This document shows, piece by piece, positions 1 to 8,129 of a stretch of 64,000 nucleotides of DNA. Under the pieces are notes generated by a model. That model was not told the origin of the DNA. It was given only the letters and a program-made list of their open reading frames with translations, and did no database searches. Made by a program: the position numbers and the translations under genes. The DNA lies in the NCBI GenBank assembly GCA_024404815.1, contig JAKSPL010000005.1, positions 1 through 64,000 on the forward strand. Direction: 5' to 3'. Position 1 is the first letter of the stretch. Each line of letters starts with the position of its first letter. Origin of the DNA: Oscillospiraceae bacterium (GTDB taxonomy: Bacteria; Bacillota; Clostridia; Oscillospirales; Ruminococcaceae).

Positions 1-11
1 GCAAGAAATAA
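1..11 (+). CDS. rplF: 3' end of ribosomal protein L6 gene (partial)
   Basis: Only the last two lysine codons and the TAA stop are present. L6 normally precedes L18 in the spc operon and usually ends in lysines, so the call rests on position. The stop overlaps the Shine-Dalgarno region of the next gene. Confidence 0.5.
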
Positions 12-29
12 GGAGAAAGGTGAATTGCT

Positions 30-389
30 ATGGTAAAGAAAATTGACAGCAACAAGGCACGTCTCAAGAGACATCGCAGAGTTCGTGCTAAAATCTCCGG
101 AACTGCCCAGCGTCCGAGACTGAGCGTATACCGTTCCACAAAGCACATCTATGCACAGCTGATCGATGACGTTGCAGGTGTAACCCTCGCAGCAGCATCC
201 AGCGCAGACAAGGGCTTTGAAGGCAACGGCGGCAACAAGGAAGGCGCACGTCTCGTCGGCGCAGCGATCGCAAAGAAGGCTGCTGATAAGGGCATCACCG
301 AAGTCGTATTCGACCGCGGCGGTTACCTCTATCACGGCAGAGTTTCGGAGCTTGCAGACAGTGCCCGCGAAAACGGGCTGCAGTTCTAA
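30..389 (+). CDS. rplR: 50S ribosomal protein L18
   Basis: This 119-residue protein matches bacterial L18 in length and sequence. It has a basic N-terminus rich in Lys/Arg, the segment [20 protein letters not shown], and the C-terminal motif [15 protein letters not shown]18 binds 5S rRNA in the central protuberance of the large subunit. The ATG follows an AAGGAGAAAGG Shine-Dalgarno sequence. It lies between rplF and rpsE, as expected for the spc operon. Confidence 0.97.
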   Translation: MVKKIDSNKARLKRHRRVRAKISGTAQRPRLSVYRSTKHIYAQLIDDVAGVTLAAASSADKGFEGNGGNKEGARLVGAAIAKKAADKGITEVVFDRGGYLYHGRVSELADSARENGLQF

Positions 390-406
390 TGAAGGAGGGA
401 ATCTGA

Positions 407-910
407 TTGGCATTGATTGACGCAACTGGCATGGAACTTGAGGAGCGTGTTGTCTCCATCAACCGTGTTAGCAAGACCGTAAAGGGCGGCCGTATTATGA
501 AATTCGCTGCTCTCGTAGTTGTCGGTGACGGCAACGGCATTGTTGGCTTCGGCCTCGGTAAGTCCGGTGAAGTTCCGGATGCGATCCGTAAGGGTATCGA
601 AGACGCAAAGAAGAATCTGGTTCGTGTTTCCCTCCGTGGTACGACCATTCCTCACGAAGTTATCGGTAAGTTCGGCGCAGGCCGTGTACTGATGATGCCT
701 GCTGCTCCCGGTACCGGTGTTATCGCGGGCGGTCCCGTCCGTGCGGTACTCGAAATGGTCGGCATTAAGGACATCCGTACCAAGAGCCAGCGTTCCAACA
801 ACCCCTGCAACGTTGTTCGTGCTACCATCAACGGCTTGGTAGAATGCACCGACGTTAAGGAAGTTGCTGCAAAGCGCGGCAAGACACCTGCTGAGATTTT
901 CGGCAAATAA
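407..910 (+). CDS. rpsE: 30S ribosomal protein S5
   Basis: This 167-residue S5 has an N-terminal double-stranded RNA-binding-like domain ([19 protein letters not shown]) and a C-terminal domain with [17 protein letters not shown]5 contributes to decoding accuracy and helps line the mRNA entry site. The start is TTG, chosen because it sits 6 bases after a strong GAAGGAGGGA sequence and gives the usual S5 N-terminus. The gene is 17 bases after rplR. Confidence 0.97.
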   Translation: MALIDATGMELEERVVSINRVSKTVKGGRIMKFAALVVVGDGNGIVGFGLGKSGEVPDAIRKGIEDAKKNLVRVSLRGTTIPHEVIGKFGAGRVLMMPAAPGTGVIAGGPVRAVLEMVGIKDIRTKSQRSNNPCNVVRATINGLVECTDVKEVAAKRGKTPAEIFGK

Positions 911-929
911 TTTTGAGGAGTGAGCTGTT

Positions 930-1106
930 ATGGCAAAAAAAGTAGAGCTCATCAAGAGTCTGATCGGCAGAAAGCAGGACCAGATTGCGACTGCTCATTC
1001 TCTCGGTCTGCGTAAGATCGGTGACTGCGTAGAACAGCCCGACAACGCACAGACTCAGGGCAAAATCAATAAAATTTCCCACCTCGTGAAGGTCACGGAA
1101 GCTTAA
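930..1106 (+). CDS. rpmD: 50S ribosomal protein L30
   Basis: A 58-codon frame beginning [18 protein letters not shown] encodes a typical short bacterial L30 and ends with HLVKVTEA. The start ATG follows TTGAGGAGTGAG. It is in its normal place between rpsE and rplO. L30 is a small, non-essential large-subunit protein. Its length and motif make the call secure. Confidence 0.95.
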   Translation: MAKKVELIKSLIGRKQDQIATAHSLGLRKIGDCVEQPDNAQTQGKINKISHLVKVTEA

Positions 1107-1127
1107 TTGCAAGGAGGTGCGATTCCA

Positions 1128-1571
1128 TTGAAAATTCACGAATTAACTCCGGCCGTTGATTCGAACCGTGAGTCCAAGCGTATCGGCAGAGGTCATGGTT
1201 CCGGTAACGGCAAGACCGCCGGCAAGGGCCACAAGGGTCAGAATGCACGTTCCGGCGGCGGCGTAAGAATCGGCTTTGAAGGCGGCCAGATGCCCCTTGC
1301 AAGACGTATTCCGAAGCGCGGTTTCAACAACATCTTCGCAACCCGTTATTCGACCGTGAATGTCGGCGACCTCAATCGTTTCGTTGACGGCACTGTCGTT
1401 GACACCGAACTGCTCATGGCTTCCGGCCTCATCAAGAAGGTTGAGAACGGTGGCGTGAAGGTTCTCGGAAATGGAGAGCTGACCGTCAAGCTGACTGTCA
1501 AAGCCGCTAAATTCTCCGGTGCGGCTGCTGAAAAAATCGAGAAAGCAGGCGGGAAAGCTGAGGTGATGTAA
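1128..1571 (+). CDS. rplO: 50S ribosomal protein L15
   Basis: This is L15 of 147 residues. The N-terminal glycine-rich basic tail reads [20 protein letters not shown], which threads into 23S rRNA, and the globular part contains [19 protein letters not shown] place the start at TTG 1128, giving [13 protein letters not shown], because AAGGAGGTGC lies 7 bases upstream; the frame is open seven codons further. The gene ends one base before secY, so the two are probably translationally coupled. Confidence 0.96.
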   Translation: MKIHELTPAVDSNRESKRIGRGHGSGNGKTAGKGHKGQNARSGGGVRIGFEGGQMPLARRIPKRGFNNIFATRYSTVNVGDLNRFVDGTVVDTELLMASGLIKKVENGGVKVLGNGELTVKLTVKAAKFSGAAAEKIEKAGGKAEVM

Positions 1572-1572
1572 C

Positions 1573-2919
1573 GTGTTCAAAACGATGAAGAATGCATGGC
1601 GCATTCCTGAAATTCGTAAGAAGCTTTTGTTCACATTGTTCATCATCGTGATTTTCCGTTTGGGCAGCGTTATCACGGTTCCGTTTTTGGATCCCTCGAT
1701 CGTATCCGGTTGGATGACTGAAAAGGCAGCCAACGGTAACTATCTGGAATACTTAAACATCCTCTCCGGTGGTGCGCTCTCGAAGGCAACCATGTTCTCC
1801 CTCGGTGTTACACCGTTTATTAACGCAAGCATTATCATTCAGCTTTTGACCTACGCTCTGCCTCCTCTGGAAAGACTCCAGCAGGAAGGTGAAGAGGGCA
1901 GAAAAAAGCTCAACACCATCAACTCGATCGTTGCATTCGGTCTTGCGATCTTCATGTCGGTAGCTTACTACCTGACTTTGAAGAATGCAAAGAATGACGC
2001 AGGTGTTTCTGCTGTCAAGTATACAGAAGGCGGTGCAGGCGTTTTCGCAGCGTTTGTCATCATCCTTTCGTTCATTGCCGGTGCATCCCTCGTTATCTGG
2101 CTCGGTAACCGTATCAGTGAAAAAGGCATCGGAAACGGCGTTTCCATGATCCTGTTCGCAGGTATCGTTGCTCGTATCCCTGAGGATATCGGTCAGATGA
2201 TCGCACTCATCCAGGAGGATGCTGCGAAGTATTTTGGTCTTGTCGTTATCTATCTGCTGATCTTTGTTGTCATGATTGTCGGTATCGTTCTCTTTAACGA
2301 AGCAGAACGCCGCATTCCTGTACAGTATGCAAAGCGCGTTGTCGGCAGAAAGCAGTACGGCGGTCAGAGCACACATATTCCGATCAAGATTTGCAATTCC
2401 GGTGTTATGCCGATCATCTTTGCAATGAGCTTTATGTCCCTTCCTTCGACCATTTCGATGTTCAAGGAACCGATTGCAGCAAGCGAATATGCAACTGCTA
2501 CCGCAGGTCAGAAGTTCTACTACAACTTCATTAACTTCTTCAATACCCGCAGCTATTCTTACGCTGCACTCTATTTCGTTCTGATTATCGCATTCAACTA
2601 CTTCTATGTATCGATGCAGTATAATCCGATCGAAATGGCAAACAATCTCCGCCAGTCTAACGGCGGTATCCCCGGCATCCGCCCCGGCAAACCTACATCC
2701 GATTACATCAGCAGAGTTCTCAACAAGCTGACTCTCGTCGGTGCAGTTTTCCTCGGCATCATCGCGATCTTCCCGATCATCTTTGTCAAGCTCACCAACA
2801 TGAACATCTCGTCCATGGGCGGTACTTCCATCCTGATCGTTGTAAGCGTTGCGATTGAAACAGTTCGTACACTGGAATCTCAGCTGATGATGCGCCATCA
2901 CAAGGGCTTCCTTGACTGA
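1573..2919 (+). CDS. secY: protein translocase subunit SecY
   Basis: SecY forms the protein-conducting channel of the SecYEG translocon in the cytoplasmic membrane. The 448-residue product is rich in hydrophobic helices, consistent with the family's ten membrane segments. It carries the early signature LGVTPFINASIIIQLL and the cytoplasmic loop ending ERRIPVQYAKRVVGRKQYGG. Near the C-terminus are NNLRQSNGGIPGIRPGKPT and MMRHHKGFLD. The start is GTG, preceded by GCTGAGGTGA, and only one base separates it from the rplO stop. It supplies the export route for the many secreted proteins in this window. Confidence 0.97.
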   Translation: MFKTMKNAWRIPEIRKKLLFTLFIIVIFRLGSVITVPFLDPSIVSGWMTEKAANGNYLEYLNILSGGALSKATMFSLGVTPFINASIIIQLLTYALPPLERLQQEGEEGRKKLNTINSIVAFGLAIFMSVAYYLTLKNAKNDAGVSAVKYTEGGAGVFAAFVIILSFIAGASLVIWLGNRISEKGIGNGVSMILFAGIVARIPEDIGQMIALIQEDAAKYFGLVVIYLLIFVVMIVGIVLFNEAERRIPVQYAKRVVGRKQYGGQSTHIPIKICNSGVMPIIFAMSFMSLPSTISMFKEPIAASEYATATAGQKFYYNFINFFNTRSYSYAALYFVLIIAFNYFYVSMQYNPIEMANNLRQSNGGIPGIRPGKPTSDYISRVLNKLTLVGAVFLGIIAIFPIIFVKLTNMNISSMGGTSILIVVSVAIETVRTLESQLMMRHHKGFLD

Positions 2920-2940
2920 TCCGAAACGGAGGTACACGAT

Positions 2941-3582
2941 ATGAACAAAATGATTCTTTTGGGTGCTCCCGGTGCCGGAAAAGGCACACAGGCTGAAGCA
3001 ATTTCCGATAAGCTCGGTATTCCTCAGATTTCGACCGGCAATATGCTCCGTGAAGCCGTCAAGAACGGTACAGAGCTCGGTCTGAAAGCAAAGGAAGCAA
3101 TGGACAGCGGTGCTCTGGTATCCGATGACATCGTCATTGGAATCCTGAAAGACCGCATTGCGGAACCCGATGCAGCCAACGGCTTCATCCTTGATGGTTT
3201 CCCTCGTACCGTTGCACAGGCAGAGGCACTTGACACGATGGGTGTCGCAATCGACGTGGTCATGGAGATCGCAGTTCCCGATGAGAGAATCTGTGCAAGA
3301 ATGTCCGGCCGCCGCGTCTGCGAATCCTGTGGCGCTTCCTACCACATCGAGTATAAGCCCACAACCGTTGAGGGCATTTGTGACAAATGCGGCGGAAAGA
3401 CCGTACAGCGTGTAGATGATACACCTGAAACTGTTCTTTCCCGTCTGGCAGTCTATCAGGAAAAGACCGCTCCGCTCAAGGATTACTACGCCAAGACCGG
3501 TAAGCTCGTCACCGTAGAAGGTCAGGAAGAAGTCGCTGATACCACAAAGCTCGTTTTCAAGGCTCTGGGCGTTCAGGACTAA
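2941..3582 (+). CDS. adk: adenylate kinase, zinc-lid type
   Basis: Adenylate kinase interconverts ATP plus AMP with two ADP in the cytoplasm. The P-loop GAPGAGKGTQ is at residues 8-17, the AMP-binding segment reads ISTGNMLR, and DGFPRT follows. The lid domain carries four cysteines at residues 127, 130, 147 and 150, the structural zinc site typical of Gram-positive enzymes. The length of 213 residues is normal. It follows secY by 21 bases with GGAGGT upstream, in the standard Firmicutes order secY-adk-map. Confidence 0.97.
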   Translation: MNKMILLGAPGAGKGTQAEAISDKLGIPQISTGNMLREAVKNGTELGLKAKEAMDSGALVSDDIVIGILKDRIAEPDAANGFILDGFPRTVAQAEALDTMGVAIDVVMEIAVPDERICARMSGRRVCESCGASYHIEYKPTTVEGICDKCGGKTVQRVDDTPETVLSRLAVYQEKTAPLKDYYAKTGKLVTVEGQEEVADTTKLVFKALGVQD

Positions 3583-3600
3583 TGTAAGAGGCGTATTGCA

Positions 3601-4350
3601 ATGGTCACCATCAAATGTGCTTCCGACATCGAAAAGATGCGGGAGGCAGGTAAGATCGCAGCAAATGCGCTGCAAGTCTGCGGATCAAAACTCCGCAGCG
3701 GTATGACAACCAAGGATGTAGACAAAATCATCCATGATGAAATCACGAAGCACGGCGCGAAACCGAGTTTTCTCGGCTACGGGGGATTCCCCGGCAGCGC
3801 GTGTGTTTCGGTCAATGATGAGGTAATCCACGGAATCCCGAGCAGTCAGAAGCGGATTCAGGAGGGCGATATTGTCAGCGTTGACGTTGGCGCGTTCTAT
3901 AAAGGCTTCCATAGCGATACTTGCTATACCTTTGCCGTCGGAGAAATTCCGGACAATGCAAAGGCTCTGCTGAAAATAACAGAGGAAAGTCTTTATCAGG
4001 GCATTGAAGCTGCCGTCGTCGGTGCGCGGCTGGGCGATATCGGTTCGACTGTTGAGCAGTACTGCCGTAAACACGGATATGGTGTGGTCAAAGACTTCTG
4101 CGGACACGGCATCGGCCGCGAACTGCACGAAGAACCCGAAGTCCCGAATCACGGTCGCGCCGGACATGGTATGCGTATCGTTGAGGGCATGACCTTCTGC
4201 ATTGAACCTATGATCAATGAAAAGGGCGACGGGGTACACATTCTTCCGAACGGCTGGACAGTTCTGACGAACAGCGGTTCCCTCTCGGCTCACTTTGAGC
4301 ATGAGATCCTGATTACCGCAAACGGCCCTGTGATTTTAACAAAACTCTGA
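3601..4350 (+). CDS. map: methionine aminopeptidase, type I
   Basis: This enzyme removes the initiator methionine from nascent proteins. The 249-residue product has the pita-bread fold signatures and the expected di-metal ligands: Asp in VSVDVG, Asp in FHSDTC, His in GHGIGRELHE, Glu in FCIEPM and Glu in HFEHEILIT. It is the short type Ia form without an N-terminal extension. It lies 18 bases after adk and is transcribed with it. Confidence 0.97.
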   Translation: MVTIKCASDIEKMREAGKIAANALQVCGSKLRSGMTTKDVDKIIHDEITKHGAKPSFLGYGGFPGSACVSVNDEVIHGIPSSQKRIQEGDIVSVDVGAFYKGFHSDTCYTFAVGEIPDNAKALLKITEESLYQGIEAAVVGARLGDIGSTVEQYCRKHGYGVVKDFCGHGIGRELHEEPEVPNHGRAGHGMRIVEGMTFCIEPMINEKGDGVHILPNGWTVLTNSGSLSAHFEHEILITANGPVILTKL

Positions 4351-4363
4351 CGGAGGATACAGA

Positions 4364-4681
4364 ATGCAGACACAATGCTGTCAAGCGGGTATGATTATCC
4401 GCGCAACTGCCGGTCGTGATGCAGGACGTTTTCTTCTCGTCACAGCCTTTGACGGAAAGGATGTTTTTCTCGCGGACGGGGAGCAGCGAAAGCTTGCAAA
4501 CCCGAAACGGAAAAATCCCCGACACGTTCAGGCAACGAATCATACGCTCGACTTAAAAGGTTTGACGGATGCAGCACTTCGCCGTGCATTGCAGCCGCTT
4601 CAACCGCAAAAGTCAGCGCAAACCAGATGTAATCAAACTCGCAAGGAGGTCATCGTAGATGTCGAAGCAGGATGTAATTGA
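4364..4681 (+). CDS. KOW-type RNA-binding protein of the spc operon
   Basis: This 105-residue basic protein begins [20 protein letters not shown] and continues with [19 protein letters not shown]. That pattern resembles the KOW/L14e-like small proteins found between map and infA in many clostridial spc operons; their precise role is not established. It starts 13 bases after map behind GGAGGATACAG. Its last 23 bases overlap the start of infA, so translation of the two is probably coupled. The C-terminal 40 residues are low in motif content. The family call is by resemblance and position. Confidence 0.75.
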   Translation: MQTQCCQAGMIIRATAGRDAGRFLLVTAFDGKDVFLADGEQRKLANPKRKNPRHVQATNHTLDLKGLTDAALRRALQPLQPQKSAQTRCNQTRKEVIVDVEAGCN

Positions 4682-4877
4682 AGTAGAAGGCGTGGTCGTA
4701 GAGTCCCTGCCGAACGCGATGTTCAAGGTGGAGCTGAGCAATAAGCATATCATTCTTGCACATATTTCCGGCAAGCTGAGAACGAACTATATCCGCATCG
4801 TTCCCGGTGACCACGTAACCGTTGAGATGTCGCCCTACGATCTCACGAAGGGCAGAATCACCTGGCGTGCGAAGTGA
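4659..4877 (+). CDS. infA: translation initiation factor IF-1
   Basis: IF-1 binds the A site of the 30S subunit during initiation. The 72-residue product beginning [20 protein letters not shown], with the OB-fold core [20 protein letters not shown], is full length. AAGGAGGTC lies upstream, inside the end of the preceding gene. Confidence 0.98.
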   Translation: MSKQDVIEVEGVVVESLPNAMFKVELSNKHIILAHISGKLRTNYIRIVPGDHVTVEMSPYDLTKGRITWRAK

Positions 4878-5024
<147 letters not shown>

Positions 5025-5057
5025 TGCCACTGACCATATGGAGGTGTAATTAGGAAT

Positions 5058-5426
5058 ATGGCTAGAATCGCTGGTGTTGACCTTCCGAAGAACAAGCGCG
5101 TAGAAATCGGCTTGACCTATATCTTCGGCATCGGTCGTACGACGGCTACCCAGATTCTCAAAGCAACAGGTGTCAATCCTGATACGAGAGTCAAAGATCT
5201 CACCGAGGCTGATGTTGCAGCACTCCGTGAGTACATTGATAACAACTGTCTGGTTGAGGGCGATAAGCGCCGCCAGATTGCTATGGATATCAAGAGACTC
5301 GTTGATATCGGCTGCTATCGCGGTGTCCGTCACCGCAAAGGTCTGCCTGTCAGAGGACAGCGCACAAAAACAAATGCCAGAACCCGTAAGGGCCCGGCAA
5401 AGACGATTGCTAACAAGAAGAAGTAA
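5058..5426 (+). CDS. rpsM: 30S ribosomal protein S13
   Basis: S13 is a 122-residue small-subunit head protein that contacts P-site tRNA and the large subunit. The N-terminus [20 protein letters not shown], the middle [14 protein letters not shown] and the basic tail [19 protein letters not shown] are characteristic. It begins behind TGGAGGTG and is 14 bases upstream of rpsK. Confidence 0.98.
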   Translation: MARIAGVDLPKNKRVEIGLTYIFGIGRTTATQILKATGVNPDTRVKDLTEADVAALREYIDNNCLVEGDKRRQIAMDIKRLVDIGCYRGVRHRKGLPVRGQRTKTNARTRKGPAKTIANKKK

Positions 5427-5440
5427 GGAGGGACTGTATC

Positions 5441-5842
5441 TTGGCACAGCAAAAGAAAAAGGTTACGACTATCCGCCGTCGCAGAGAGCGCAAGAACATC
5501 GAAAACGGCGCAGTGCATATCCAGTCCACGTTCAACAACACCATCGTGACGATCACCGATACGCAGGGCAATGCAATTTCTTGGGCATCTGCTGGTGAGC
5601 TCGGTTTCCGTGGTTCGAAGAAGTCCACTCCGTTCGCTGCTCAGAGTGCTGCTGAAACCGCTGCAAGAGCTGCAATGGAGCATGGTCTTAAGACCGTTGA
5701 GGTTTATGTCAATGGTCCCGGTTCCGGTCGTGAAGCTGCAATTCGTGCGCTCCAGACCGTCGGTCTCGAAGTTCGGATGATCAAGGACGTTACGCCGATT
5801 CCGCATAACGGCTGCCGTCCTCCGAAGAGACGTCGCGTATAA
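5441..5842 (+). CDS. rpsK: 30S ribosomal protein S11
   Basis: S11 (133 residues) belongs to the small-subunit platform. Diagnostic segments are [27 protein letters not shown] and [20 protein letters not shown], ending [13 protein letters not shown]. The start is TTG behind AAGGAGGGAC; it is the third TTG start among the ribosomal genes here. Confidence 0.97.
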   Translation: MAQQKKKVTTIRRRRERKNIENGAVHIQSTFNNTIVTITDTQGNAISWASAGELGFRGSKKSTPFAAQSAAETAARAAMEHGLKTVEVYVNGPGSGREAAIRALQTVGLEVRMIKDVTPIPHNGCRPPKRRRV

Positions 5843-5862
5843 TCACAGGAGGTGTAGAGAAT

Positions 5863-6504
5863 ATGGCAAGATATACTGGTGCAGTTTGCAGAATCTGCCG
5901 CCGCGAAGGTAAGAAAATGTACCTGAAGGGCGACCGCTGCTACACAACCAAGTGCGCAATCGACGAGAGAAACGACGAGAAGCGCAAGGGTACCCCCGGC
6001 CAGCACGGCATGGCTCGTAAGAAGGTATCCGAATACGGTATGCAGCTCCGCGCAAAGCAGACTGCTAGAAGATACTATGGTCTGCTCGAAGGTCAGTTCT
6101 ATCACTACTTTGAGCTCGCAACCAAAATGCCCGGTAAGGCCGGTGAAAACCTGCTGATCCTGCTGGAGTCCCGTCTGGATAACGTTGTTTATCGTCTCGG
6201 TTTTGCAAGCTCCCGCGCACAGGCTCGTCAGCTCGTTCTGCACAAGCACTTTACCGTCAACGGTCAGAAGGTAAACATTCCTTCCTACCTGCTGAAGTCC
6301 GGCGATGTCGTTGCATTCACCGAGAAGGCTCGCGCAAACGAAACCTTCAAGACTCTGGTCGAACAGAACAGCGGCAGAACCGTTCCGATGTGGCTCAGCT
6401 CCGACAAGGAGAACTTCAAGGGTACCATCGAGAGAATGCCTGTTCGTGATGACATCACTCTGGATGTTGAAGAACAGCTCATCGTTGAATTGTACTCTAA
6501 GTAA
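5863..6504 (+). CDS. rpsD: 30S ribosomal protein S4, zinc-binding form
   Basis: S4 nucleates 16S rRNA folding and often represses its own operon. The 213-residue protein has four N-terminal cysteines at positions 9, 12, 26 and 31 that can bind zinc. It also has the S4 RNA-binding motif ([20 protein letters not shown], followed by [14 protein letters not shown]). The start follows ACAGGAGGTGTAG. It sits between rpsK and rpoA as in other Firmicutes alpha operons. Confidence 0.98.
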   Translation: MARYTGAVCRICRREGKKMYLKGDRCYTTKCAIDERNDEKRKGTPGQHGMARKKVSEYGMQLRAKQTARRYYGLLEGQFYHYFELATKMPGKAGENLLILLESRLDNVVYRLGFASSRAQARQLVLHKHFTVNGQKVNIPSYLLKSGDVVAFTEKARANETFKTLVEQNSGRTVPMWLSSDKENFKGTIERMPVRDDITLDVEEQLIVELYSK

Positions 6505-6582
6505 TCTCTGAACTCGTGGCTCGCATTTATGCGAAGGCCCTTTCAACTTCAACACTACTGATTGCGATTTAGGAGGGTATTT

Positions 6583-7545
6583 ATGCTGAAAACTATCGAG
6601 AAGCCCGAAATCAAAACCATTGAGCTGAAAACTGACGGAAAGTACGGAAAATTCGAACTTTCCCCGTTGGAGCGTGGCTATGGCATTACGCTCGGCAACA
6701 GCCTCAGACGGGTTCTGCTCTCCTCTCTGCCCGGTGTGGCAGTCAGCGCCGTCAAAATTGAAGGTGTCCACCACGAGCTCTCCACAATTCCCGGTGTGAA
6801 AGAAGATGTAACTGAGATCATCCTCGCCATCAAAGGCTTGACTGTCAAGCTGCAGGGCGACGGACCGAAGCAGATCTACATCGAAGCACAGGGTGAGTGT
6901 GAGGTCACTGCCGGTGATATCAAAGCAGATTCCGAGGTCACGATCCTCGATCCGGGTATGCACATTGCAACCCTGATGAAGGGCGCAAAACTCGATATGC
7001 AAATCACCATCGACAAAGGCAGAGGTTATGTCTCCGCGGAACGTAACAAGCAGCAGTTCCCACAGCAAACGCCGCTTGAAACGATTGCCGTTGACAGTAT
7101 TTATACACCTGTTTTGAAGGTCAACTATAAGGTTGAGGATACACGTGTCGGTCAGATTACTGACTACGATAAGCTCACGATGGAAGTCTGGACAGATGGT
7201 ACGATCTCCGCGAAGGAAGCCCTGTCGCAGGCCGCCAATCTCCTCAACGAGCATCTCAAACTCTTCGTTGATTTGTCTGAAGAGTCTACAATTCCGCCCG
7301 TTCTGGCAGACAAGAACGACGGCGGCAAGGAGAAAATCCTGGAGATGACCATTGAGGAGCTTGACCTGTCGGTTCGTTCGTTCAACTGTCTGAAGCGTGC
7401 CGGCATCAACACCGTTGAGGATTTGACCAGCAAGTCGGAGGACGAAATGATGAAGGTCAGAAACCTCGGCAAAAAATCCTTCGACGAGGTGCGTGAGAAG
7501 CTCCAGTCCCTGGGCTTCGACCTCAGCTCGGACGATAACGACTAA
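6583..7545 (+). CDS. rpoA: RNA polymerase alpha subunit
   Basis: The alpha subunit dimerises to nucleate RNA polymerase assembly. The N-terminal domain shows [20 protein letters not shown]. The C-terminal domain shows [18 protein letters not shown] and [11 protein letters not shown], the helix-hairpin-helix contact for UP elements and activators. I place the start at ATG 6583 behind TAGGAGGGTATTT rather than at an in-frame TTG 21 bases upstream. The product is 320 residues. A 78-base spacer separates it from rpsD. Confidence 0.98.
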   Translation: MLKTIEKPEIKTIELKTDGKYGKFELSPLERGYGITLGNSLRRVLLSSLPGVAVSAVKIEGVHHELSTIPGVKEDVTEIILAIKGLTVKLQGDGPKQIYIEAQGECEVTAGDIKADSEVTILDPGMHIATLMKGAKLDMQITIDKGRGYVSAERNKQQFPQQTPLETIAVDSIYTPVLKVNYKVEDTRVGQITDYDKLTMEVWTDGTISAKEALSQAANLLNEHLKLFVDLSEESTIPPVLADKNDGGKEKILEMTIEELDLSVRSFNCLKRAGINTVEDLTSKSEDEMMKVRNLGKKSFDEVREKLQSLGFDLSSDDND

Positions 7546-7598
7546 TCCCCGATTTTGCATGATATGATGTGAAATCTGATACAAAGGAGTGAAACAAA

Positions 7599-7961
7599 AT
7601 GGCTGGTTCCAGAAAGCTCGGCAGAGCATCGGATCACAGAAAGGCTATGCTTCGCGGCATGGTAACCTATCTGCTCGAAAACGGTCAGATTGAAACCACC
7701 GTCACCAGAGCCAAGGAAGTTCGTGCTATGGCAGAGAAGATGATTACTCTGGGTAAGAACGTTCAGGGTAAAGACGCAGCCGCAGATCTCCACTGCAAGC
7801 GTCAGGTATTTGCTTATGTCACGAAGGAGAGCGTCGCTAAGAAGCTCTTTGATGAGATTGCTCCTCGCTACGCAGAGCGTAACGGCGGTTATACTAAGAT
7901 GGTAAAAACCGGTCCGCGCCGCGGTGACGCAGCGGAAATGGCAATCATTCAGCTTGTCTGA
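7599..7961 (+). CDS. rplQ: 50S ribosomal protein L17
   Basis: L17 (120 residues) is the last gene of the operon. It has the diagnostic beginning [20 protein letters not shown] and the segment [20 protein letters not shown]. The start follows AAAGGAGTGAAAC. A strong terminator lies 25 bases downstream. Confidence 0.98.
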   Translation: MAGSRKLGRASDHRKAMLRGMVTYLLENGQIETTVTRAKEVRAMAEKMITLGKNVQGKDAAADLHCKRQVFAYVTKESVAKKLFDEIAPRYAERNGGYTKMVKTGPRRGDAAEMAIIQLV

Positions 7962-7984
7962 TTGGTGCATACTGCATTAGAAGA

Positions 7985-8020
7985 AAACGGTATTCCGATT
8001 CGTCGGGATACCGTTTTTTT
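7985..8020 (+). terminator. rho-independent terminator of the ribosomal operon
   Basis: A 12-bp stem (ACGGTATTCCGA pairing with TCGGGATACCGT, one G-U pair) closes a TTCG tetraloop and is followed by seven T residues. It lies just after rplQ. Confidence 0.93.
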
Positions 8021-8054
8021 ATACAATCGGTCAGTAAGTGTGAATGATTTCACA

Positions 8055-8083
8055 TTTACAAACTATCACAAATCTTGTATAAT
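8055..8083 (+). promoter_or_regulatory. sigma-A promoter for the GH43 gene
   Basis: TTTACA and a perfect TATAAT are separated by 17 bases. The -10 element ends 46 bases before the start codon. It lies between the L17 terminator and the secreted GH43 gene. Confidence 0.75.
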
Positions 8084-8129
8084 GAAATGACAGCAAAAGC
8101 TGTATATACAAATTATGGGGGAACTACAA

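Noticed and set aside
1753..3675. 640-codon minus-strand open frame across secY and adk
   Set aside because: It lies wholly opposite well-identified genes, has no family resemblance and is rich in Cys/Asn/Asp as expected for an antisense frame.
5704..7629. 641-codon minus-strand open frame across rpsD and rpoA
   Set aside because: It is antisense to conserved genes with strong codon bias; long shadows are expected there.
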